Position numbers and translations under genes: made by a program. Positions 35,046 through 43,176 of a stretch of 64,000 nt of DNA are shown in pieces; the stretch's first letter is position 1, and every line of letters begins with the position of its first letter. Under the pieces are notes generated by a model. It worked only from the letters and a program-made list of their open reading frames with translations, did not search any database and was not told where the DNA came from. This DNA is from Alicyclobacillus_A sp963788285. GTDB taxonomy: Bacteria > Bacillota > Bacilli > Alicyclobacillales > Alicyclobacillaceae. The stretch spans positions 128,667-192,666 of the forward strand of contig CAWBGB010000019.1 in the NCBI GenBank assembly GCA_963788285.1, given 5' to 3'.

Positions 35046-35411
35046 ATGCCAAAGACGATTGAGACGCCTTTGGGGACCATCGCCGTCTCAGAAGACGTCA
35101 TCGCGACAACAGCTGGAATAGCGGCGATGGAGTGCTACGGTTTGGTCGGAATGGCGTCCAGGAAACAAGTGAAGGACAGTTTGACTGAATTGCTTGGGCG
35201 GGACAATCCAGGCCGTGGCGTTGAGGTTCGGATTCGGGATGACGAGGTGTACGTAGATTTGTACATCATTGTCAGTTACGGTACGAATATTTACGAAGTG
35301 GCGCAAAACGTCCGTGAGAAAGTCCGATACGTTCTCAATGAGACCATCGGAATTGCCGTAGACAAAGTGAACATTTTTGTGCAGGGCGTACGCGTGACAA
35401 CAGAGCATTAG
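35046..35411 (+). CDS. Asp23/Gls24-family protein (YloU)
   Basis: A 121-residue Asp23/Gls24-family protein. Members are abundant membrane-associated proteins linked to alkaline or envelope stress in other Gram-positives. The core runs from GTIAVSEDVIATTAGIAAMECYGLVGM to KVNIFVQGVRV. ATG 35046 has CAGGGGGTG upstream. The pair asp23-fakA is conserved in Firmicutes and suggests a link to membrane lipid metabolism. Confidence 0.92.
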   Translation: MPKTIETPLGTIAVSEDVIATTAGIAAMECYGLVGMASRKQVKDSLTELLGRDNPGRGVEVRIRDDEVYVDLYIIVSYGTNIYEVAQNVREKVRYVLNETIGIAVDKVNIFVQGVRVTTEH

Positions 35412-35421
35412 GAGGCCATCA

Positions 35422-37077
35422 ATGACTTCCCAACAGCATTTGACCGGCACAGGATTTGCGGAGCTCATTCGCTCTGGGCACGCACGCTTAAAACAAATGG
35501 TGGGCGTCGTCAACGCCCTTAATGTTTTTCCCGTGCCGGATGGGGATACAGGTACAAACATGGAGATGTCACTTGCCTCAGGAGTGGCACAATTAGAGAA
35601 TTCGTCTGAAAAAAAGTTATGTGACATCACGCAAGCGTTTGCATCGGGCTTGTTGATGGGTGCTCGAGGAAATTCTGGTGTGATCCTTTCACAATTGTTT
35701 CGGGGCTTTGCAAAAGTCACGCAAAACCGGACGGACATGGACGTGCCGGTATTTGCGAAAGCTCTGCACGAAGGGGTACAGATTGCCTATCGCGCCGTTG
35801 CAAAGCCGGTAGAAGGGACAATATTGACCGTAGCCCGCGAAGCGGCTGTGGCAGGCCTCCGCGAGGCCAAGAAGCAGCCGGATTTTGCCGAATGGATGCA
35901 GCATGTTCACGCCGCAGCAGCAAGAGCGCTTGCACAGACGCCAGAACAACTCCCGGTATTGAAACAGGCGGGTGTGGTGGACTCTGGTGGGCAGGGACTT
36001 GTATTTATTTTTGAAGGTTTTTACCAATGGTTTAAAGGTGAACCGTGTACCATCGAGCGTACGGAAATTGTCGACTCCGTCCTGGAGTTGGATTTTGCGG
36101 GCGCGCATATCGACCACAATGGAGAGTTTGGTTACTGTACGGAAGCTCTCATCCGGATTGAGTCGGGGAATTCTGAGGACGTTCAGGCGTCGCTGCGAAC
36201 AACGCTCAGTGAATATGGAGATTCCTTGTTGGTGGTCGGAACCGATACACTAGTCAAAGTTCATGTTCACACACTGCACCCGGGACGGGTTCTGGAAGAC
36301 GCACTCGCGTTTGGGCCACTGGTGAAAATCAAGATTGACAACATGACCGAGCAACACGCTCATTTGCCGGAAGCCAGGTCGGAGAACGTGGGTGCCGTGG
36401 ACAGCAGCGCCCCGGTACATCGAAAACCGCTCGCGACAGTGGCAGCCGCTGCAGGTGATGGGTTATCAGAGATTTTCAGCAGCCTCGGCGTAGACGTAGT
36501 CTTGTCTGGCGGACAGACTATGAACCCGAGTACGGAGGAGATTGTGTCTGCCGTCCGGTCTGCGAATAGTGACCATGTGATAGTTCTGCCTAACAACAAA
36601 AATATCGTGCCCGCAGCGCAGCAGGCAAGAGAGGTATTGGGCCCGACGGTTCACGTTGTGCCGACCACCACGGTGCCGGAAGGGATTGCCGCTATGATGG
36701 CGTTCCATGGAGATGTTTCGGTGGAACAGAACGTCGCGCGGATGTCCGAAGCCATCGGACTCGTACATTCTGGCCTCGTCGTGCGGGCCGTGCGAGACAG
36801 CGTCTTTCAAGATAGGCAAATTCTCGCAAACCAATACCTCGGCTTTGACCGTCAGCAACTGGTGTACGTAGGGGATTCCCGAGAGGAAGCAGTGATGGAC
36901 GTCGTCCGTGAGATGGGCAGCGTCGACGCCGAACTGCTGACGGTGTTTTACGGCAACGACGTACCAGAAGACGAGTTGCACCGCCTGGTGACGCAAATTG
37001 AACAGCAGTTCGATTTGGAGGTAGAATTAAAGTACGGTGGTCAACCGGTATACGACTATATTTTGTCATTGGAGTAG
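35422..37077 (+). CDS. fakA: Fatty acid kinase catalytic subunit (DAK2/YloV family)
   Basis: A 551-residue DhaK-like protein. FakA works with a fatty-acid-loaded FakB to form acyl phosphate, feeding exogenous fatty acids into the PlsX/PlsY pathway. The N-terminal DAK2 nucleotide-binding domain has FPVPDGDTGTNM (metal-binding aspartates) near residue 38 and GARGNSGVILSQ near residue 78. The C-terminal half is a DegV-like FakB-binding region. No fakB is in the window. Confidence 0.92.
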   Translation: MTSQQHLTGTGFAELIRSGHARLKQMVGVVNALNVFPVPDGDTGTNMEMSLASGVAQLENSSEKKLCDITQAFASGLLMGARGNSGVILSQLFRGFAKVTQNRTDMDVPVFAKALHEGVQIAYRAVAKPVEGTILTVAREAAVAGLREAKKQPDFAEWMQHVHAAAARALAQTPEQLPVLKQAGVVDSGGQGLVFIFEGFYQWFKGEPCTIERTEIVDSVLELDFAGAHIDHNGEFGYCTEALIRIESGNSEDVQASLRTTLSEYGDSLLVVGTDTLVKVHVHTLHPGRVLEDALAFGPLVKIKIDNMTEQHAHLPEARSENVGAVDSSAPVHRKPLATVAAAAGDGLSEIFSSLGVDVVLSGGQTMNPSTEEIVSAVRSANSDHVIVLPNNKNIVPAAQQAREVLGPTVHVVPTTTVPEGIAAMMAFHGDVSVEQNVARMSEAIGLVHSGLVVRAVRDSVFQDRQILANQYLGFDRQQLVYVGDSREEAVMDVVREMGSVDAELLTVFYGNDVPEDELHRLVTQIEQQFDLEVELKYGGQPVYDYILSLE

Positions 37078-37083
37078 TCAGTC

Positions 37084-39123
37084 ATGCTCCGTTCCCTCCC
37101 CGTAACTCATATTCCAGGTGTAGGACAGGCCAAGCAAAAATGCTTGGCCTCATTGGGAATTCATACTGTCTACGACCTTCTACACTATTTCCCACGAAAG
37201 TACGAGGATAGGAGACCCCGCCCGTTGGAGTCATTCTCAACGGGGGAGCGGGTCACCGTGCGCGCTGTGATTGAAGGAGCCGCCCGTGTTCGTTGGCACG
37301 GCCGCAAATCCGTATGTTCAGCGTCGCTAAGAGTGGATTACAGACATCGGGTCACTGCCATTTGGTTTAACCAACACTATCTCAAACCTAAACTGGCAGA
37401 CGGACGAGTGGTCGTTGTCACCGGGCGTTACGATGCAAACAAAAACACGCTGGTCGTTTCTCATACACATTTTGGCAGTTTCACGCCGGACACCGGGTAT
37501 ATGCCGGTCTATCCGAGCAGCAAGGATTTCTCGTCTGCGCAGATTCAAGCTGTGATTGAGAAAGCGCTGGAGACGTACTCAGGGCAACTGGAGGAAGTGC
37601 TTCCGCAGGAACTCGTCCGCAAATACCGCCTTGTGTCTCATCAGGAAGCGGTGTATAAGATGCACAAACCGGAGACAGACGAAGATCTGCGGCAAGCGCA
37701 TCGGAGGTTAGCCTTTGAGGAATTCTTCCTATTTCAATTACAGCTGCAATTATTTCGTGCCCACCGACAGCAGCAGACCCAAGGTGTGGGTCGAATTCTG
37801 CCACAAGACGCCTTTCAGATGTATCGGGATTCGTTGCCGTATCCGCTGACCGGGGCACAGGAGGAAGCGTGTCGGGCCATCGCTGCCGATCTCACCCGGG
37901 ACACGCCCATGCAGCGCCTGATCCAGGGCGACGTCGGTTCCGGAAAGACGTGGGTTGCGTTTTGGGCCGCGTATGCCGTCTTTCGCTGCGGTGAGCAAAG
38001 TGCTCTGATGGCCCCGACGGAAATTCTTGCGGAACAACATTTCGCGGAAGCCATGCGGCGATTGGTCCCCCTCGGGATGACCGTTCGTTTGCTGACTGGA
38101 AGCACACCTGCGAAGGAGCGTGCGGAGATTTTGAAGGAGCTGCAGAGCGGTGCGGCCCATCTCGTGATTGGCACACACGCGTTACTGACCGAAGACGTCG
38201 TATTTTCTTCTCTTGGACTGGTCATGACCGACGAGCAACACCGCTTTGGGGTATCGCAGCGATCGATTCTTCGGCAAAAGGGACGAACGCCGGATGTTTT
38301 ATTCCTGTCTGCCACGCCGATACCACGTACCTTGGCTTTGGCGATTTATGGAGATCTCGATGTGACGGCCATCCGGGAATTGCCGTCCGGACGCAAACCG
38401 ATACGAACCGCTTGGCTCAGGATGTCCAAAGAAGAGTCGGCCATCCGGTTTGCTCGACGGGAACTCGCTGCTGGACGACAAGTGTACGTGGTTGCGCCAT
38501 TGGTGGAGGAATCTGAGCACGTGGCCGACGTGTTGTCCGCTACGGAATTGGAAGTCCGGTTGAAGGACCGATTTGCTGGTCACACAGTGGGCCTTTTGCA
38601 TGGGAAGATGAGTGCTCGAGAAAAAGATGAAGTGATGCGCGGTTTTGCGGAGGGTCGCATCCAGGTCTTGGTCAGCACGACGGTGATTGAAGTGGGCATT
38701 CACGTTCCCAATGCGACGGTCATGATGATTTACCATGCGGAGCGGTTCGGATTGGCTCAGTTGCACCAATTGCGTGGTCGAGTGGGCCGCGGGGAACACG
38801 CCAGCTATTGTATACTGTTGTCAGATGCGACGTCGGAGTACGCTGTGCAGCGAATGCAAACGATGGTGGCTACGCAGGATGGCTTCGTCATCGCGGAAAA
38901 AGACTTGGAACTGCGCGGCCCGGGTGAGTTTCTGGGGGTCCGGCAAAGTGGTTTGCCGGAGTTTACTGTCGGTGATTTAGTGAAGGACTTTCGCATCATG
39001 GAAGTGGCTCGTGATGAAGCGGCAGCCCTCATTCAGAACCCGGATTTTTGGCTGTTGCCGGCGTATCAGGCGTTGAAGGCCGCCGTACGGCAGATTCCGC
39101 ATGACTCGTATTACAAAGATTAG
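37084..39123 (+). CDS. recG: ATP-dependent DNA helicase RecG
   Basis: A 679-residue branch-migrating helicase that remodels stalled forks and recombination junctions. It has the N-terminal wedge/OB domain (HIPGVGQAKQKCLASLGI start), Walker A GDVGSGKTW near residue 282, a DEQHRFG box near residue 382, and the C-terminal QLRGRVGRG motif near residue 562. It starts 6 bases after fakA. Bacillus has sdaAB-sdaAA between these two genes; they are absent here. Confidence 0.96.
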   Translation: MLRSLPVTHIPGVGQAKQKCLASLGIHTVYDLLHYFPRKYEDRRPRPLESFSTGERVTVRAVIEGAARVRWHGRKSVCSASLRVDYRHRVTAIWFNQHYLKPKLADGRVVVVTGRYDANKNTLVVSHTHFGSFTPDTGYMPVYPSSKDFSSAQIQAVIEKALETYSGQLEEVLPQELVRKYRLVSHQEAVYKMHKPETDEDLRQAHRRLAFEEFFLFQLQLQLFRAHRQQQTQGVGRILPQDAFQMYRDSLPYPLTGAQEEACRAIAADLTRDTPMQRLIQGDVGSGKTWVAFWAAYAVFRCGEQSALMAPTEILAEQHFAEAMRRLVPLGMTVRLLTGSTPAKERAEILKELQSGAAHLVIGTHALLTEDVVFSSLGLVMTDEQHRFGVSQRSILRQKGRTPDVLFLSATPIPRTLALAIYGDLDVTAIRELPSGRKPIRTAWLRMSKEESAIRFARRELAAGRQVYVVAPLVEESEHVADVLSATELEVRLKDRFAGHTVGLLHGKMSAREKDEVMRGFAEGRIQVLVSTTVIEVGIHVPNATVMMIYHAERFGLAQLHQLRGRVGRGEHASYCILLSDATSEYAVQRMQTMVATQDGFVIAEKDLELRGPGEFLGVRQSGLPEFTVGDLVKDFRIMEVARDEAAALIQNPDFWLLPAYQALKAAVRQIPHDSYYKD

Positions 39124-39192
39124 TGCTGATGCCATCTTTCAAGTGGTGGTCCGTCAAAGGCGTTTGTCGTATGCAGGAGTAGGAGTGTAGCA

Positions 39193-40050
39193 ATGAAGTC
39201 CTTGTTGGGTAAAGTGACACTCAAGGTATTGCCGAAGCGAACTCTTACGGCAATCGTAGGAAGTGCAGCAAGACAGCCGTGGAGCAGACACCTCATCCCT
39301 TGGTATATTCGCCACTACCAGATAGATTGTACAGATTCAGAACGCGCGCCGGGTGAGTACCAGTGCCTGGTGGATTTTTTTGCGCGCGGCTTGCGTGCTG
39401 GCGCCCGACCGGTGTCCGCAAGCGGTGTAGTATCCCCTGTAGATGGAACCATGAGCGCAATGGGCAAGATTGAACTGGACACGCTGCTACAGGCGAAGGG
39501 TGATAAGTATTCCCTTGAGTCTCTCGTCGGTGGAGAGGATCTGGCGGCCGAATTTCGCGGTGGGTACTACATGACTATCTATTTGAGCCCTCGCGACTAC
39601 CACAGGATACATGCGCCACTGTCCGGGAGAGTGACGTTCTGGCGGTATATCCCTGGCACGTTGTACCCTGTCAATGCGTCCGGAGTCCGAAATATCAGAG
39701 GCTTGTTTACGAGAAATGAGCGCCTCATTACGAAATTGGAAACGTCGCGTGGCAATGTGGCCGTGGTGAAAGTAGGGGCTACCATCGTCGGCAGCATTCG
39801 GACGCCTTACGGACCCTCGTATGAACCGCCGTTTCGCCGGCGGAGGTTGAATATGATGAGCGGCAAAGTGTGCCTTCCAGTGCACAGAGGGCGGGAACTC
39901 GGGCGGTTTGAATTCGGATCGACGGTGATATTGCTGTTCCAGCCCGGAATGATAGAATCCGTTCGTGTGCGAACGGGAGATGTGGTACGTATGGGCCAAA
40001 AGATTGCGGAGGTGCGGGAAGACAAAGGTGACGGATGCGGTGAAGGATAA
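39193..40050 (+). CDS. psd: Phosphatidylserine decarboxylase proenzyme
   Basis: Makes phosphatidylethanolamine from phosphatidylserine at the membrane. The 285-residue proenzyme has the FFARGLRAGARP segment, SPVDGTM, the His-containing SPRDYHRIHAPLSG core, and the self-cleavage site GST in FEFGSTVILLF near residue 245, where Ser becomes the pyruvoyl group. It follows recG by 69 bases. No phosphatidylserine synthase (pssA) lies in the window. Confidence 0.93.
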   Translation: MKSLLGKVTLKVLPKRTLTAIVGSAARQPWSRHLIPWYIRHYQIDCTDSERAPGEYQCLVDFFARGLRAGARPVSASGVVSPVDGTMSAMGKIELDTLLQAKGDKYSLESLVGGEDLAAEFRGGYYMTIYLSPRDYHRIHAPLSGRVTFWRYIPGTLYPVNASGVRNIRGLFTRNERLITKLETSRGNVAVVKVGATIVGSIRTPYGPSYEPPFRRRRLNMMSGKVCLPVHRGRELGRFEFGSTVILLFQPGMIESVRVRTGDVVRMGQKIAEVREDKGDGCGEG

Positions 40051-40061
40051 GGAACTAGCAC

Positions 40062-40090
40062 CTCGGGCACACTAGTCCCGAGGTGGTTCG
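40062..40090 (+). promoter_or_regulatory. Hairpin overlapping the ribosome site of a small reading frame
   Basis: CACCTCGGG and CCCGAGGTG form a perfect 9-bp stem with outer GAAC/GTTC pairing. The 3' arm contains GAGGTGG, the only ribosome binding site in front of the ATG at 40092, so the structure could hide it. Confidence 0.5.
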
Positions 40091-40091
40091 T

Positions 40092-40202
40092 ATGAAACCC
40101 ATTCGGAGCGCCCTTAGCGTATGCGGAAAGGGATTGCGCTGGTACTGGAAGTGGATGTGTTACGCCGGAGAGTGTTATGGCGATTTCCACGGACCATGGT
40201 GA
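40092..40202 (+). CDS. Possible 36-residue Cys- and aromatic-rich small protein
   Basis: A short open frame whose product starts MKPIRSALSV, continues with CGKGLRWYWKWM and ends in YGDFHGPW. It holds three Cys, four Trp and three Tyr, is basic at the N terminus, and is not recognised. Support: a GAGGTGG site 5-6 bases upstream, co-orientation with recG-psd, and a stop codon 2 bases before a perfect terminator, so it would be the last gene of that transcript. A length of 36 codons could still arise by chance. There is no evidence for function. Confidence 0.4.
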   Translation: MKPIRSALSVCGKGLRWYWKWMCYAGECYGDFHGPW

Positions 40203-40204
40203 TC

Positions 40205-40236
40205 TGCAGGGTGAACGTTCACCCTGCATTTTTTTG
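40205..40236 (+). terminator. Terminator of the recG-psd transcript
   Basis: A fully self-complementary GCAGGGTGAACGTTCACCCTGC (written here as arms GCAGGGTGA and TCACCCTGC around ACGT) followed by AT7. Confidence 0.92.
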
Positions 40237-40292
40237 TCTGCTGCACGCAACTTGCCCCGCAGCGACAAAACTTGTAAAGTGAGAGGGAGTAA

Positions 40293-41480
40293 ATGTGTTT
40301 TGATATGACTTCCGACGAGGTGACCATGAGGATGAAGATTATAATCGCCGGAGGAGACGGTTTTTGCGGCTGGCCGACTGCTCTACACTTTTCTGCGAAG
40401 GGCCATGAGGTGGCTATCGCCGATAGTTTGATTCGTAGAAAGTGGGACGAAGAGCTCGGCACGCAGTCTCTTACGCCTATCCTGTCTCTTGAGGAGCGCG
40501 TAGCGGCGTGGAAGGAATTATCCGGACGAGAGATTCAAACGTTCGTCGGTGACTTGATGGACTACGAGTTCGTTGAACACGTGTTTCGGACCTTTCAGCC
40601 CGATGCCATCGTGCACTACGCGGAGCAGCGCTCAGCGCCGTACTCGATGATTGACCGCGAACACGCGGTGTTCACACAGGTTAACAACGTGGTAGGCACG
40701 CTTAACGTACTGTACGCCATCAAGGAAATTGCGCCCGAATGTCACTTGATTAAATTGGGAACAATGGGTGAGTACGGAACGCCGAACATTGACATCGAGG
40801 AAGGATATATTCGAATTCAGCACAAGGGTCGGGAAGATGTGTTACCTTTCCCGAAACAACCCTTTTCGTTCTACCACTTATCCAAAGTGCACGATAGCCA
40901 CAACATCATGTTTGCTTGCAAGTCGTGGGGCTTGCGTGCAACCGATTTGAACCAAGGCGTCGTGTACGGCTTGTGGACGGAGGAGACAAAGCTGGATTCG
41001 CGGTTACACAACCGCATTGATTACGATGGTGTGTTCGGTACAGCGTTAAATCGCTTTTGTATCCAGGCGGCGGTCGGTCATGACCTTACCGTCTACGGCA
41101 AAGGAGGACAAACGCGCGCGTTTCTCGACATTCGAGATACTGTGCAATGTGTGGAGTTGGCAGCGCTACATCCCGCGGATTTTGGCGAGTTTCGCGTGTT
41201 CAACCAGTTCACAGAGCAGTTTTCCGTTCTCGAATTGGCAGAGCGGGTTGCCAAAGTTGCGGCGGACATGGGCTTGCGGGCGAACATCACACACTTGCCG
41301 AATCCCCGCGTCGAAAAAGAGGAGCACTATTACAATGCGGTCCATACAAAACTGCTAGATCTAGGTCTTAAGCCACACTTGTTGTCTGACCAGTTGATCC
41401 GTGATTTGATTGAAACCGCCACGCGTTACAAAGATCGGGTCGACTTTGGGGTGATTGCACCAAACGCGAGCTGGAGGTAG
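40293..41480 (+). CDS. sqd1: UDP-sulfoquinovose synthase (SQD1 type)
   Basis: NAD-dependent SDR-family enzyme that joins sulfite to UDP-glucose to give UDP-sulfoquinovose, head-group donor for sulfolipid. The 395-residue protein has the nucleotide motif IIIAGGDGFCGWPTALHFS, the active-site Thr in KLGTMGEYG and the YxxxK pair in FYHLSKVHD, matching the plant and cyanobacterial enzyme. The start may be ATG 40293 (behind GAGAGGGAG) or ATG 40326. The next gene is a SqdX-like glycosyltransferase, so the pathway is complete here. Confidence 0.93.
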   Translation: MCFDMTSDEVTMRMKIIIAGGDGFCGWPTALHFSAKGHEVAIADSLIRRKWDEELGTQSLTPILSLEERVAAWKELSGREIQTFVGDLMDYEFVEHVFRTFQPDAIVHYAEQRSAPYSMIDREHAVFTQVNNVVGTLNVLYAIKEIAPECHLIKLGTMGEYGTPNIDIEEGYIRIQHKGREDVLPFPKQPFSFYHLSKVHDSHNIMFACKSWGLRATDLNQGVVYGLWTEETKLDSRLHNRIDYDGVFGTALNRFCIQAAVGHDLTVYGKGGQTRAFLDIRDTVQCVELAALHPADFGEFRVFNQFTEQFSVLELAERVAKVAADMGLRANITHLPNPRVEKEEHYYNAVHTKLLDLGLKPHLLSDQLIRDLIETATRYKDRVDFGVIAPNASWR

Positions 41481-41489
41481 GCCTGACGT

Positions 41490-42647
41490 ATGCGGATTGC
41501 AATGTTTACGGAAACGTTTCTTCCGGGGACCGACGGAATTGTTACGAGATTGTGCGCGACCTTGAAACACTTACACGCTGCTGGACACGAGGTGTTGTTG
41601 TTCGCCCCGGAAGGCGGTCCGGAAACGTACGAGTCCGCAAGGGTCGTTGGATTGCCTTCGTTTTCCTTTTTTCTCTACCCGGAAAAGAAGTTTGCGTTTC
41701 CCCGTAGGAAGATTGGACGGGCGCTGAAGGCGTTCGATCCGGACCTGATTCACGTGGTGAATCCAGCCTTCCTCGGACTGGGCGGAATCTACTACGCGAA
41801 GCGCTTCCACCTGCCCTTGGTGGCTTCGTATCACACAAACGTACCTATGTATGCACGTCACTACGGCATGTCATGGTTGGAGCCGGCCTTGTGGTGGTAT
41901 TTTCGTACGCTCCACAATTCTGCAGAGGTCAACCTATGTACCTCGAAGGCGATGCGGCAAGAGTTAGAGGTCCATCGATTCCGCAACCTGGGATTATGGG
42001 AGCGCGGCGTCGACGTGCAACGATACGCCAATGCAAAGCGCTCGAAGGAGATGCGGAACAGATTGTGCGGCGGCGACGACACCAACAAGAAGATCTTATT
42101 GTACGTCGGCAGACTGGCGGCCGAAAAAGGCATTGAACGTCTGCGGCCTTGTTTGGATCAGTTTTCGGACGTATGCTTGGCCATCGTGGGAGACGGTCCG
42201 CACAGGGCGCAGTTGGAGCGTGTTTTTCAAGGCACGCAGACGGTGTTCACGGGGTATTTGCATGGTGCCGAACTGGCCGAAGCGTACGCTTCCGCCGACG
42301 GTTTCGTGTTTCCGTCCACCACTGAGACGCTCGGATTGGTGTTGTTTGAAGCCATGGCCGCGCATTTACCTGTGATGGCGGCGGATAGTTTGCCGACGCG
42401 CGAAGTGTTGGAGGATGGAGAGGCGGGGGTCATCTTCAATCCAGAACAAACGGAGGACATGTGTCGCGCCATCCAACAGCTCCTGTACGATGCGTCCGTT
42501 CGGGAGCGGGTTCGCCGCCGTGCAGACGAATTGGTGCGCGGCATGGATTGGGCGGCCCCGACGCAACAGTTGCTCAACCACTACGAGCAACTGTTGTCTC
42601 GGCGAGTTCCGTTGGCCTCCGAGGTGGTACGGCAGAGCCGCTCCTAG
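41490..42647 (+). CDS. GT4 glycosyltransferase, probable sulfoquinovosyl-diacylglycerol synthase (SqdX-like)
   Basis: A 385-residue GT-B glycosyltransferase. The N terminus (RIAMFTETFLPGTDGIVTRL) is of the type seen in SqdX/Sqd2 sulfolipid synthases and mannosyl-lipid transferases. The donor-site region has LLYVGRLAAEKGIERL near residue 205 and FVFPSTTETLGLVLFEAMA near residue 272. Its place 9 bases after the UDP-sulfoquinovose synthase gene implies transfer of sulfoquinovose to diacylglycerol. That specificity is inference from context. Confidence 0.8.
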   Translation: MRIAMFTETFLPGTDGIVTRLCATLKHLHAAGHEVLLFAPEGGPETYESARVVGLPSFSFFLYPEKKFAFPRRKIGRALKAFDPDLIHVVNPAFLGLGGIYYAKRFHLPLVASYHTNVPMYARHYGMSWLEPALWWYFRTLHNSAEVNLCTSKAMRQELEVHRFRNLGLWERGVDVQRYANAKRSKEMRNRLCGGDDTNKKILLYVGRLAAEKGIERLRPCLDQFSDVCLAIVGDGPHRAQLERVFQGTQTVFTGYLHGAELAEAYASADGFVFPSTTETLGLVLFEAMAAHLPVMAADSLPTREVLEDGEAGVIFNPEQTEDMCRAIQQLLYDASVRERVRRRADELVRGMDWAAPTQQLLNHYEQLLSRRVPLASEVVRQSRS

Positions 42648-42682
42648 TCGATCCCCGTACACTGCAACAAGGAGGCGTCCGC

Positions 42683-43153
42683 GTGCCGTTTAATCCGATT
42701 CGGCTTCAGGAATGGTCGCGCTCTTCGTGGAAACGGTATGTAAAGTTTCTGGTGGTCGGCGGCATGAATGCAGCCGTCGACCTTTTTGTATTAAATGTAT
42801 TGCTCCTTTTGAGCACGCCGAAGACAGCTCTAGAACTGACCATCTGCAACACCATTGCGGTAGCTTGTGCGATTGCGAACAGTTACCTGTGGAATCGCCG
42901 CTGGACCTTCAAAGAATCCACAGACGGCAGTCTGCGCGAACGATTAATGTTTCTGTTGCAGGCGCTCGTGAACATTGCTACGAACGACGCTATTGTCATT
43001 TTGTTCACGCGAGAATTGGACAGCATGCACTTTGCGTCGGTCGTGGTAGAGAGCAACGTCGCGAAAGCGGCAGCGATGGTGGTTTCTTCGAGTGTGAGTT
43101 ATTGGTTCATGACGGTAGTCGTGTTCCGACTGAGACCTGCACGGTCTCGCTGA
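42683..43153 (+). CDS. GtrA-family membrane protein
   Basis: A 156-residue protein with four membrane segments, typical of the GtrA family, whose members are thought to help move lipid-linked sugars across membranes. Typical features are KFLVVGGMNAAVDLFVLN, NTIAVACAIANSYLWNRRWTFK and the C-terminal segment before VVFRL. GTG at 42683 follows AAGGAGG at 6 bases; the longer frame upstream overlaps the glycosyltransferase and is not supported. In the sulfolipid operon it could assist lipid flipping, which is speculation. Confidence 0.85.
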   Translation: MPFNPIRLQEWSRSSWKRYVKFLVVGGMNAAVDLFVLNVLLLLSTPKTALELTICNTIAVACAIANSYLWNRRWTFKESTDGSLRERLMFLLQALVNIATNDAIVILFTRELDSMHFASVVVESNVAKAAAMVVSSSVSYWFMTVVVFRLRPARSR

Positions 43154-43176
43154 TGCGCCACTCGGGCGCATCAGCG
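43148..43176. terminator. Hairpin shared by the convergent gtrA-like and amidase 3' ends
   Basis: A perfect 12-bp stem, CGCTGATGCGCC with GGCGCATCAGCG, around a 5-base loop. The + strand stop TGA (43151-43153) lies in one arm and the reverse-strand amidase stop (43171-43173) in the other. No T-run follows on either side. Confidence 0.6.
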
